Assembly: GCA_031472005.1 (NCBI GenBank)
Contig: PZJY01000009.1
Coordinates: forward strand, 434,001 to 498,000
Reading direction: 5' to 3'
DNA: 64,000 nt
Origin: Tetracladium setigerum
Lineage: Eukaryota; Ascomycota; Leotiomycetes; Helotiales
Numbering within the stretch: position 1 is the first letter of the stretch; each line of letters opens with the position of its first letter. Below are positions 11,914-22,888 of the stretch, in pieces. A program made the translations under genes and the position numbers. Below the pieces are notes generated by a model. The model was not told where the DNA came from. It did not search any database and was given only the letters and a program-made list of their open reading frames with translations.

Positions 11914-13897
11914 ATGTCTTTCGGCTTCTCTGTTGGCGACTTTGTTATTGCAGCTGACCTCATTGCACAAGTCGTCTCCGCGCTTCGCGAGGCTGGCGGC
12001 GCCACCTCCCAACATCAACATATCACCAGCAAATTGGGCTTTCTACATCGCGCAATTCAGGAGGTTAATCGACTTGAACCTGCCGAGGGGCTGGGGGCGA
12101 CTCTTGAGGCAATCAAAACAACAGCGTTAAGCTGCCAGTTCCCGCTACTGGAATATCTAGAAAACATTAGAAGGTATGATGAGAGCCTGGGTCCAGGACA
12201 GTCTTCTGGCGTCATGAAAGATGTGTTTCTTAAGATTAAATGGCAAGGGACCAAGAAGGTAGAAGCAGCAATGAAACTTGAAGCGGAGATAGTTGCGTAC
12301 TTAGGAGCTATTAACCTCCTTCTTGGTCTCTATAAAATGTATGTACTCCTCTCAACTCCTGGGGCATTTTACCATCAAAGAGAACCACTGACTTTAAGCG
12401 CAGAAAGCTCGATACTCTCACAGAACAGAGAGCTCGAAGTAAATTCGGAAGTCTTATAACGACACTCGCGAATCTACAAATCCAAACCCAAACGAATTCC
12501 ACAAACGTTGCACAAGTGCAACACCAAGTGGAGGAGGGCACACGTGTTATTCGAAAAGACATCGAAGAATCCTCAAAGGAGACATCCCAAGCGCTGAAGA
12601 GCTTGCAACAGAACTGTTTTGCAAATGTATTCGAGTTTTTGAAAACGGCAGGAGCACTATCCGAGGTCACCTTACGGACATAGTATAGCCCGTCATCCTT
12701 CCTATATCTGTTTTTGCATTATCTGAGATGTCCTAGCTCCAAGGTATCCGAAATCTATAATGCTATTCTCTGGGTTCAAAACCATCTTTCCCAGCCCGCT
12801 ACTCGTCACACATGGCTCCAAGAGCCTATGCGATGGGAAGACGCGTACGGCCGGGTGTTCCCCATTCCAGTTGAATTTAACTACCCGGTACGTGCGAAGG
12901 GGTTTGTGATAGCGCCTTGTGACTAATGTGGCCAGATGATGGAAGGAGCATTGCGAGGACATTTTCGGGAAGGTCGTGGAAAGAAACTGGTGGAACGAAA
13001 TCAATGGCAGCTATTCGATCCGTCGAACCCAGGAACCGTATTCTCGGCAGAGAACTGGGAACCTTTCCCAGGGATGAAGATTACTATGGCGATGATAATT
13101 CCTCAGTTCGATGACCAGATGGCCTGTCCACGATTGAACTGCTCATCCAAATCCTATACTGATGCACTTGGTGGCGGCAAAATATGGTACGTATATTTAT
13201 TGAGCAAGGCCCGTGTTGCCGTATTGACTGGTGTAGCTCCCAATGCAAGACGTGGTTTGACAGCCCCCCCAAATCTTCTTCGCCTCCGGTGATCGTAGAA
13301 AATTCTATCAGCAAGCTTCGCGCTCAAACACCTAGGGCAGCGAAGAGTGGTCCGCAGCTTCGTGACGAAGACACTGGATCAGATTCAGAATTCGAGCTCG
13401 ATGAAGACGATCTTCGACTCCTAAAAAATGCTCGCGTCCGTCTCAAGAGCCCGAAAATCACATCAAAGCCCCGCTCAGAGAATACCATGACTGATTCAGA
13501 GGATGAGGAGGAGCCGCTGGTTGATAAGACGCAAGCTACAATTCCCACCGCTATCGAATGGCGTCTTGATGGGCAGAAGGTTTATGTGACAGGAACCATG
13601 TTTCAATGGAATAAGAAGCACAAGCTGAATACAGTGTGAGTTGGATTCACTACTACTTCTCAGAGATCTTAAATATGCATATTGAATGTAACGCTGCTGA
13701 CATGGGATTACAGCGAGGGTCAACCTGGCCTCTTCAGAGCAGTTATCCATGTCCGTCCCGGGACTCATCATCTTAGATTCATTATTGATGGAATTATGAG
13801 AGTTTCACCAGATCTCCCCACCACCGTCGATTTCGGCAACAATCTCGTCAACTATTTCGAAGTCGGTGCTGACGACCTGCCTAAGATGCCACCGTAG
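11914..13897 (+). CDS. STAND-type N-terminus + ubiquitin-like (ULD) domain + AMPK-beta-like glycogen-binding module
   Basis: Six exons (11914-12338, 12404-12665, 12744-12887, 12936-13186, 13237-13635, 13714-13897) give an unbroken 554-residue protein. It begins MSFGFSVGDFVIAADLI, the start typical of fungal STAND/NACHT-associated N-terminal domains. A predicted helical linker with a coiled-coil look follows. The next block has the fungal ULD pattern: W(L/F)QEPM.WEDAYGR.FPIPVEFNY, WQLFDPSNPG and PGMKITMAMIIPQ, then a Cys pair cluster (CPRLNC ... CSQC) likely to bind zinc. After a Ser/Asp/Glu-rich stretch comes a C-terminal module: AIEWRLDGQKVYVTGTMFQW, PGTHHLRFIIDGIMRVS, LPTTVDFGNNLVNYFEV. This matches the glycogen-binding (CBM48-like) domain of Snf1/AMPK beta subunits. 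The beta-subunit ASC domain is absent. Role inferred: a sensor or scaffold protein linking carbohydrate or AMPK-like recognition to a STAND-type module. Confidence 0.82.
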
Positions 13898-14861
13898 CAG
13901 CACGTGCAAGCCCTGCAAGGAGGTCTCTTCGTTCAGCAAATCATCAAGGATATGCGATGCACCAGCGGAACTTATTAAACTTCAAGACGCCCATTCACGG
14001 AGGACGCTGTCGTGTTGCTGTTCTTGCAAGAACCCTCCAACCCGTTCTGCCCGCTGCTATGGGACGATATAATGTCGTTTTGCTTATTAAAACAGCGAGT
14101 GAAACCCTTAGGCTACAATGATGACAAAAATATAACTAAATACGATGATCTTGGTATTGACTAAGTGTGACTGATATAAAAGTTAAAGAGAGTGTACAAA
14201 TCGGACACCGGAATCGAAGACTACCTGTAAATGTGTTTGGATATTAGTGATTGATCAATTTCTGTGTCTAATTATTGAAAATTGCTTGAACATAGTGTCA
14301 AACAGGAAAGGCTTAACAACTACAATTGTCAAGAAGCCTGTTCCTTGATTCGTGAGGGCTGTGACTCTCGTATCACTCTCAAAAGAACCCATTATCTTCC
14401 TCTGTCAAAGAGCTGGGCAAAACATTGTTTTCCGTTCTTACTATTTTATTTATCTTGCTAGTCATATTCGGCAAGGTCTTCTCCCTTGTTATTTTCCCGC
14501 AATCTTCTTTGTCCGTTTGTTCACGCCAAGAAAATGAGACAAACACAACCGTTCTCTTCTCTGTTTCGTTCTTTGTTTCTTCTGTTCGCTTGGTCTCCAT
14601 ACCACAACTCCCAGGACAATCTATCCAATACTGTGTGGTTTTGATGCATGTATTAGACGTTCTTTTGTTCTTCGCGCATTTATCTTTGTCTTTAAACTTT
14701 TGAAACGAAAATAGGAACAAACATGTTTCCTTCAGGATTCTGTTCTTTTTATTTGGAATCTTTAATCATGTAGAAGCATGTCAAAATCCATTACTTACAT
14801 CAATTGATAACCTCAGTTATTTTCTGTGTTGTGTTGTTTTCCCTCCTAGAATACGAAAACC
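13898..14861. other. Intergenic, no gene seen
   Basis: This holds the 3' region of the STAND/ULD gene and the upstream region of kinase paralogue 2. T-rich and CT-rich tracts before 14862 are typical of fungal promoters. No conserved frame or RNA gene was recognised. Confidence 0.5.
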
Positions 14862-17800
14862 ATGACGGATCAAGAAGACGATCTCCCTGACTACTCCTCC
14901 AGTCCACTAGTAGACCCAAAGGAACAGAGAAGAATAGCAGAAGAAGCTGAGGCAGAAGAACAGGCCTCTCTCCAGGCAGCCGAAGCAGCGCGACAGGATG
15001 CTCAACGAGCGAAGAATCGCGCACAAGGACCAGCCCTACTTGAAGCATTTCGAGCTTGGGCTGCTTTAAGAGGAGAGCAGGATATTTCTGGTAGGTAGAG
15101 AAAAAATCGAGGGAGACACCTTTTTCTACAAAAAATAGATTGCTAATACTGGTGCTCGAGAGAATTGAAGATGATGATATTTATGACTCCTATCAGGTTT
15201 ACCCTTATCCGGAGCAGCAGGCGTTTGCTGAAAATCCGTACATACCTGCGTATGCATCGTGAAAAATCCTTCCTTTTCTGTTCGATTCAGTTAAATACTG
15301 AATTCCTTTACTAAAAAATTATGCAGTCCAATAAACATGGACAGACAACCATTTGTTCCGTACCAACCCCCGCCAAGAAATGTCAACCCAGCACTTCAAC
15401 CCGAGGCGGAGAAATTCATGCGATCTCCAAAATTCATACAAGAGAACGAAGGTCAGGATCAAAGTAGATGGAAAGGAACGAAATTTCTTGGAGAAGGCGG
15501 GGAAGGTATGGCTGGTCTTTGGGAGTGCGTTGAGATATACCCCACCCATTCTCCCAAATCGCATTGGACGATTATTAACAGGTCAAAAGATACTTAGATT
15601 CCGATGGAAACCTCGACAACACAGATCCAATCAACCGTATCGTAATCAAGGAGGCAATCGTCAACGTAGATGAGGATGGAATCTCTACAATAAGAAACAT
15701 GGCGTCCGAAGACGCAATGTTGCGACGTCTCGCGACAACGGGTTCAACGCATTATACGAAATCAGTAGCAGATTCGGAAAAAGTCAAGCATGGTGATTAC
15801 CCGGGTGATCATTGGGTGGGAAAAACAAATAGATTGTTTCTGGAGTACTGTGAAGGTGGCGATTTGTATTCGTTAGTTCGGTGGAGGCATTGTGGGGAGT
15901 AAGTCATCCCGGTTTTACGGCTGTGCTTCTTTCTCCATGTTGTTAAATCTTGGGGTTTGATTGAATAATTGCTAATAAGCTTGATTGCGACACGCAGTAG
16001 TGTTTCTTATTTTAAAGAAGCTACACTCTGGCGAATGCTGGATTGCTTGGCGGATGCCTTCTCCGTTCTCGAAACCGGCAATGAACCAGTGATTAATCAA
16101 CATGGGTCTGTTGTGTCTGATACACCAATTAGACAGGTTACCACTCAGTATGCAAGTGGTCCTGTCACTAGCCCCTGGATAAGCATTGTGCACTTTGATA
16201 TTAAGCTTGAGAATAGTAAGTGTGTTTGATGCGACTCAGCTGTTGTTGCAGACCATGACACTGATTTCCTACCGAATTCAAATAGTATTTTTGAGTCGAA
16301 GAGATGATAGACATACAAAAACTCCTATTTTAAAGGTTTGATTATTCATAGCGAATTTGGTTGTTTATTTTCTGACCTTGATAAGATATCAGACTTTGGC
16401 ATAGCGGCAGATTCAATGCCCCTTGGCGCGATCGACAGAAATGAAGCGGAGGAAATAAGGTTACGAGGTCAAGCAGCACAAGGGCATCCGTATGCACCTG
16501 TAAGAATACAGCTTCACTCCTTAAATTTGAGGCTCAGGTCTGGAAATGAACTAACTCTTTTGCCATAATAGGAACAATTCACCGAAAGATGGGTATGTCG
16601 CCTCGCTCAACCAGATTCCTAATACTGGAAGTTCGATCCGTAAAAACCAAACTGACCTACCTCCCTTCTCTTAATAGAACTACTCCAACTGGCGAGAAAG
16701 TGGAGTTGCAGGTCTCTACGGTCCAGCGACAAATATCTGGGGTATAGGAACCATCATGTACATGCTCATCCTCTGCAAACATGATTTAGACGTCGACATC
16801 AGTAGACCTTTTCTACCACCTTGGAAAATCTTCAGTGATCCTGCTAAGGGCGTAACTTATGCCAGTGAGCTCTATAATCATTTGCCTGATGGGAGTGCCG
16901 ATGCTAGGTATAGTAAGCAGTTGATTCACACGGTTTGGGAATGCCTGTACGAGGTACCGGCGCATAGACCGGATGTGATTGAGTTGAAGAGGAGTGTTTT
17001 GGAAGGTTTGCGCAGGTTAGATAATGGGGTAAGTGTGTTTTCCACAAATTTAACTGTTCATTACTCCGCTGTTTTCGTAACCTGAAAATTTTGCAACCTG
17101 GAGAATCAGAGGTTGCCTATGTCGCTGCGTAACTCTAGTTGGGCAGAACATTTGAAGGAAAAATGTGCCTGAGCTCTTCCACACACCCAGCTAAAGATTC
17201 TGAATAGGGAGATGACGATAATGACGAACCATGGTCAGATTTTGAAGCACCAGAAGGTCCTGGGATGTTTGATCCGCCACCAACCATTACCGACTCAGGA
17301 AGTTTGCCGGGTGATGGTGGAAATAACAATCCTAGTGAAAGACATGAAGGAAACGAAGAGAGCGCACCTGGAGCAGGTATTTCGCTAGATTCCTCGCAAA
17401 TTGGAAGCTCAAACGACGAAAGTGAAGGCGTAAGAGATCAACAATCCCCAGCTATTATTCCCAATCCTCAGCCTGGTGGCAAACTTCTTCAACAGCCAGT
17501 TGTACCAGGACACCAATTAGGTTCTGTTCCACAGCCACAGCCTGGCGCTGCTCCCGTTGTGGATCCAAACGAACAGGCTGATCTTGATATCAACCAAGCA
17601 AACCTTGATCCCAATCCGCCAGATCATGCGAATGAGACCCCTCGTAGTTCAATCGCTAGTTCACTTAGCAGGCTCTCTCAAACGCCTTTTATCTCGCCCT
17701 CTAATCCCTTGCATCAAATACAGCTTGATCCACCAAATGATGTGTCTGACAGCTCGCTGACTTCACTCACCCATACTCCTACTATCTCTTCAACCTCAAC

Positions 17801-18431
17801 TTCTACGATTCCCCCTCCTCCATCGAACACTACTTCTACCAGTTCTTCAGATACATCAAGTACCGATTCTTCACACGAAGACGAGGAATTCTTTCGAAGA
17901 TACCCACATTTACGGGACCCTGACTCCGATGACGAGGGGGATAAATCATATAACGGGAGGGGTGCACCAGTGAATAAAGGAACAAGAAGTAGACCTGCAA
18001 GAGGTGTTGCCAATAGACGAGCAGCTGTTGCGACAAAGAGGAGTTATAGAGGGAGAAAGCGAGTAGTACTGCGAGATGTTTTGCATAGAGATGATTGTAG
18101 GAAACATTATTACGATAATGATACGCCAAACAAAAAAAGAACGAGAAGAGCAAACTCGACTTCTGCCAAAACACGCGGTGAAGGGGAGAATCAGAAGAAC
18201 ACAGAGGCCGTGATTACTTGGCCAAAGGGCACCTTAGATCAGCTGAAAAGAAAATGGGAAGATAAAGACAAAGTTCGTGAGAAAGATAGAAAAAGAAGGA
18301 AATTAGAGGGACATTCGAAACTTACAAACGCTGTTAAAATGCAACAGGCATACCGAGCAAATTACGAAGATCGTCAGCGCCAAGCGAAAATCGGGGGAAG
18401 AGGCGAGTATGAGGAAAGAAAAATCACTTGA
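14862..18431 (+). CDS. Protein kinase-like protein with acidic/Ser-rich and basic tail (paralogue 2)
   Basis: Ten exons (14862-15090, 15171-15258, 15327-15524, 15590-15898, 15998-16215, 16286-16335, 16386-16499, 16572-16592, 16678-17028, 17208-18431) give an unbroken frame of 933 residues. Kinase landmarks are the Gly-rich loop FLGEGGEGMAGLWE, an IVIKE lysine, LFLEYCEGG, the catalytic loop VHFDIKLEN (HFD, not HRD), ISDFGIA (an intact DFG), and IWGIGTIM. The tail is rich in Pro, Ser, Asp and Glu, then ends in basic blocks such as RRANSTS and KDRKRRKLEGHSK that look like nuclear localisation signals. The N-terminus is acidic with an Ala/Glu/Gln helix. It is clearly paralogous to 4359-9234: DDDI(L/Y)DS.QV(F/Y), EPW(E/S)DF and most intron positions agree. 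Exon 8 is only 21 bases. Confidence 0.8.
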
Positions 18432-19054
18432 TTTCAATTACCAAAGAATACCAAGCTTAAAATAGATCACATTAAATCAGATAACTTGAGTCCATTCAAG
18501 AGGTAGCCCAACTTCTCGATTCGAGATCTTACCACGGCAACAGTCCTGACAATGAAGACTGAATACAGACCGTTGGTAATGTTGTCGAATACCATGGTTT
18601 TGACGATTTTCTCTTCGTAAGGGCAGCAGCTGAAATAGGAGCAGGGCGAGAAGAGTTTGACAGATTATGGGCTGGTCAGAGGTCAATACCAGGGCAGTTT
18701 TTACTTGACAAGAAATAGGAAACGTCTATAGCTCACACACTTATGTAGAACTTGAAAGGTCTTGGACGAGTATTTTAGTTATTGAGGGAGCGGCCATTTG
18801 AATGGATGGTTAATCTGGATTCAATATCGACGCAAGAAGTTGTTGAAGACGACGTCCCCAATCATCCACCCCCACTATATCACCCCCGGAGAAACCACCA
18901 TCCAGACACGAAATGCGTCCCAAAATCCCTCTGCCAAATTCCCTCCATCCAAAAACACCACCCAGATGCAAAAGATGCTCCAAGTTCCAAGTTCCAATTC
19001 CCACATCCAAACTCCTCCCTTCGCCCAAGTAAACCCCCTCTTTCAATACCCAAT
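18432..19054. other. Convergent intergenic region, no gene seen
   Basis: This lies between the 3' ends of kinase paralogue 2 and the minus-strand small secreted protein gene. Nothing beyond untranslated regions is supported. Confidence 0.5.
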
Positions 19055-19291
19055 TTATGCGCCCGACGCATCAGAGCATACCACATTCCCCGAAACAGCT
19101 ACACATCTTCCCTGTCCATTGTCGGCAATGATGGTTCCATTCGGTAAGTTTGGATCGACCTTTGTTCCATCTACAGCAGCCAAGGCAGCTCTGTCGGCTG
19201 CGATTTGGGCTTTGCTGATTCTTGCAGGTGCTGCCATGCCTAGAGAGAGTAACGCTGTGAGAGCGAGAAGAGTAGAGGATTTGAAAAGCAT
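19055..19291 (-). CDS. Small secreted protein, 78 residues
   Basis: A single exon encodes 78 residues. The ATG at 19291 is preferred over upstream in-frame starts because it places a classical signal peptide at the N-terminus: MLFKSSTLLALTALLSLGMA with likely cleavage after AAPA. The mature part is about 55 residues, Ala/Asp-rich, with one sequon (NGT) and two cysteines 9-10 residues apart (RCVAVSGNVVC) that could form a disulphide. I do not recognise a family. Size, secretion signal and few cysteines resemble small secreted or effector-like proteins of fungi, but function is unknown. The upstream CT-rich leader on the minus strand fits a fungal promoter. Confidence 0.65.
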   Translation of the reverse strand: MLFKSSTLLALTALLSLGMAAPARISKAQIAADRAALAAVDGTKVDPNLPNGTIIADNGQGRCVAVSGNVVCSDASGA

Positions 19292-21031
19292 GGTGATGGT
19301 GGTATTGGTGGGTGGGTTGGAGAAGAATTTGGAGGTAGAGGTAGTGGTAGACGTAAAGTTACTGGAGGTAAAGGGTGATGATGTTTGAAATATTTGCAAA
19401 AATGATCTCAGGCCTGCCGAGAGAGAATAGAAAGTAACTTTAACGAAGGAGAAAATTGAAGATGTGAGACTTGAATGTTGGGTTGAAGAATTTATCAAAG
19501 AATTCCGCGAGACTTTATATGTTAGGGAAGTTAAAGATCGAAGGAGCTCAACCTCGGTTGAGCCTACTCTGGAATATCCTTAACGAAACCCGTTGCGAAC
19601 ATGCCAACTAGGGGTTCATCAACCCATGACCAGTCGATAAACGACATGCAGGCCTGAAGTCTTGGACATATGGGATGGCATGAGCAAGAACTGAATCGTG
19701 AACTCATCAAACCCACTCGAAAGGAACAAAACCACACCACTCTGGATTTTGTGAGAGAAATCCAAACATTTTCGTACAAATCTTGTGTTTGATGTGAGAA
19801 TGATCAGCCGATAGTAAAACATCTCAAGGAGCCCTGCCCCATAGATTTGCGGGTGTGAGTAAGCGAGATGTTGATCTGGGGTATCCCTTACTGTGTTTTA
19901 TGACATGCATATCAAACAACAGAAGCGCACAGTCAGAAATACGAGAAATCGTTTTAGGAGAGCGGTCAAAAATTAGCGCATTAATGGTCTCAGTGTACAA
20001 GTTTCAGCCATCAGTTGACGGCTAAGCGGCTGTTTGCATAGTTTGTTGAGGTATGTCTGGGGTTTGTCCGATGTTTCGGGACGGGAGACTTGGCAGCAAT
20101 CGATTCTAGTATTAACTCATCAATTATAGTCGTCACGAACACGAGGTCGATTCAGCTTTAAACATAGCGATATGAGGTATAGAATCTTGTGTCAAAATAG
20201 TCAGATTTTAAGCATTTCATTACATGGCCTTCTCTTATCAAGACTGAGATTCTACCTTTGCAACCAAACAGTCTAAAGTTATCAAACGATCGAAGAATTC
20301 AAACCTGACTCCCATTTGGGGCCATGGAATTAGTTTGAATTAATCATTGAAACTGGAAGGTCGAAGCGAGCGGATTCTGGAACAAGCACACGTCGATCAA
20401 ACTCGGTTTCTCCGAAACTGCTTTTAAACTTCGCGAGGTAAGATCTTACATAAGTGAGGGATAACGACCCAAAGATTTCCATCTTAAGTTCCAGATTCTT
20501 AATATTGAGGCTTGCTTCGCGTTGAGTCGTTAGGGATACGAGGACTTGCAGATGGTGTCGTCGTTAATCAACGTAAACTCATAATGGTCGAGCTTGGAAT
20601 ATACATCGCGGACAGACATTCACAAGCAAGAAAGTTAGAAGAGTAAATCGAGATTTCTTTTGGTCCAGACGTGATAATTGGGAAAAGAATCTCTCTCGAT
20701 TAAAAGGAACTCGATTGTGGATGTTCTCCATAAACTAGAAAGTCAAACCCCAAGCAGCACTTTTACCCTCAGTCTCAAAGTTTCACCAATTTCCAAGCAG
20801 CTATCGATGAAGTTGTTCAATCTTGCTTCCTATAGAAGATGATTTAATGTCATGCAACAAGAAACAAAATTTGGTTGTCGTGACTTGGAAAGTTGAGGTA
20901 AAACAAGGCAATGGTGAAAGATTTGGAAGTAAATCGGGCATGTCATCTCAACTGTTTCCCGTGCGATTACAAAATTTATATATACGAGCTTGTTTCCAAC
21001 ATTATTCCCCTCTCCCTTATTCTCTCGCTGA
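19292..21031. other. Intergenic 1.7 kb, no gene seen
   Basis: No open frame with recognisable protein character was found. Short frames at 19564-19822 and 20823-21152 look like chance ORFs. Composition is AT-leaning without obvious repeats. Confidence 0.5.
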
Positions 21032-22180
21032 TCATGGAGCGATCTTCAATAATTTCCTAGCATTTCCAAACCCCACCTTCTCCTTTGTCTCAACAGCCAA
21101 CTCCACCCTGTCAAACCAACCTGAGATCTCAACATCATCCTCAAACGGATAATCGACACTAAACATCACGCGATCTTCACCGCTTACTCTCAGGGTATTC
21201 TGCAGCGCAGCTTCATCCTGGACACCAGCAGTCGTAACATGAAAGTTGTTTTCCCAATAATAACCCATCGACTTCTTCGCCTCCCACAATGGCGTCTGAA
21301 AATGTCGCATTCGCTGATCAATTCTAGCCAAATAAAATGGCAGCCCTTCGCCACAGTGTCCCAAGATAACTTGAAGTTTTGGGTATCTGTCGAAAAGTCC
21401 AGAGACCATGAGTCTCAATGTGTGTGCGGCTGTCTCTGACGAAAATCCCCATGGAGAGCCTGCCAAGAACCCGTACCCCTCATATACTCTCTGTTGATTT
21501 GGTGGCGGCATCCTGGGATGAAGATAAAGTGGTACATCCAATTTATTCAACATCTTCCAGAAAGGCTCATTACTAGGATGATCGAGATACACAACATCAT
21601 TCGCACTCCCATTGTTGGTGTACCCTCCAATCATGACGCCCACCCCACCCAATTTCTTGACACAGCGTTCCAACTCTTTGGCGGCCTCGATGGGATCTTG
21701 AAGAGCAGCATTACAGAAAAATCTAAAACGATCTGGGTACACTTCATTCGTGTAGTTTGCGTATATCTGATCGTTGACTCTTCTTGCCATCTCTACTGCC
21801 AAGGTTTTGTTGAAGATTCCTTGTACTCCAGGAGGACCGATTGAGACCACGGAGATGCTGATGTTGGAGATATCCATTTGACGGACCCTTTCATCGATAG
21901 AGGCGCTGGATCCTACGAGACGGCCTCCTACATCGGCAATGTAGGAAGCTTGCCCGTAGAAGATTTCATTGGTGTTGTTTTGGAACGGAGTGGTGAATGC
22001 GGGGTTGAAGAGGTTCGTTGTAATGTGCTCTTCCAAAACGATTTTGCCAGGGAGGGAAGGGGTACTATCATAGAACGTGGGTCGACCTGAATTGAGGGCG
22101 ACTAATTGCTGCGAAACAGCGTTGCCTACGAGCAGTAGGAAAAGGAGCACAAAGCCTGACTTGAAACTCAAGGCGGACAT
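21032..22180 (-). CDS. Secreted amidohydrolase of the ACMSD/2,3-dihydroxybenzoate (gamma-resorcylate) decarboxylase family
   Basis: This is an intronless gene of 382 residues. The ATG at 22180 starts a signal peptide (hydrophobic core SGFVLLFLLLVGNAVS). The rest matches the metal-dependent amidohydrolase-2 family that decarboxylates hydroxybenzoic acids: KIVLEEHITT (metal-binding Glu and His), MDISNISISVVSIGPPGVQ, LERCVKKLGGVGVMIGGYT, YLDHPSNEPFW, VPLYLHPR (metal His), GFSSETAAHTLRLMVSGLFD, ILGHCGEGLPF (catalytic His/Glu) and MFSVDYPFED (metal Asp). The core catalytic set looks intact. Several N-glycosylation sequons (NNT, NIS, NKT, NYT, NGS) fit passage through the secretory pathway, whereas characterised relatives are mostly cytosolic. 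Exact substrate is not predictable; a phenolic acid is inferred. Confidence 0.85.
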   Translation of the reverse strand: MSALSFKSGFVLLFLLLVGNAVSQQLVALNSGRPTFYDSTPSLPGKIVLEEHITTNLFNPAFTTPFQNNTNEIFYGQASYIADVGGRLVGSSASIDERVRQMDISNISISVVSIGPPGVQGIFNKTLAVEMARRVNDQIYANYTNEVYPDRFRFFCNAALQDPIEAAKELERCVKKLGGVGVMIGGYTNNGSANDVVYLDHPSNEPFWKMLNKLDVPLYLHPRMPPPNQQRVYEGYGFLAGSPWGFSSETAAHTLRLMVSGLFDRYPKLQVILGHCGEGLPFYLARIDQRMRHFQTPLWEAKKSMGYYWENNFHVTTAGVQDEAALQNTLRVSGEDRVMFSVDYPFEDDVEISGWFDRVELAVETKEKVGFGNARKLLKIAP

Positions 22181-22888
22181 CTTACAGAGAGACAAGGGAA
22201 TTAACTGATTCAGTATCCTGACCCTTCTTTTTTTCAGAAAGAGCGAATTCTGAGCTGGAAATACTGTTTCCTTTATGATAGTTGGGGAAATGACCTAATT
22301 TTGCCGGCATATGTACCAGGTCTTCCTTCGCTTAGTGGCCCAATCGAGGCTTGTTGATAGGGCTGTCACCTGCCGATGCATATTCAAGGTTTCACCGTCA
22401 ATTGAAGTCCGGTAATCAAAGGCGGTACGGAGCATCAAGCCTTTTGGAGGTGAAGTACCGCACTCTCGGCTTTTCCCCAAAATCAGAGTTTCTGACATTG
22501 CATGGGAGTTCCAGGTGGAAATTAGGCTTGGCGGAAATCATCCCCTCAACGACAAAAAACAATCTTCTCCAGCATCAACAACCTACTATTCTTGCAACCC
22601 ACTTCTCATCTATCTCACAACTATTATGTAAATGCGTTTTCGAGTTATAAATATAACTATCTCAAGTATTCAACTATTGGGTTGCTCCAGGTACCAGGCT
22701 CTCTTCCGAAAGGTCGCTTGTTTCTAGGTTCTAGGAAGAATATTTGCTCAATATAAACAACTAGTCTAAACTACCTACAACCATAGTCCAAGTCTATGGC
22801 TTACCGATCGGCCTCTCGCCTGTCTAGCTACAGTATTCAAATGCAGCTCATCATGCCCAATCATTCGCGTTGAACATAACGCCAGAAG
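22181..22888. other. Intergenic, no gene seen
   Basis: This is the upstream region of the secreted decarboxylase and the 3' flank of the giant kinase-ankyrin gene. No conserved frame was recognised. Confidence 0.5.
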
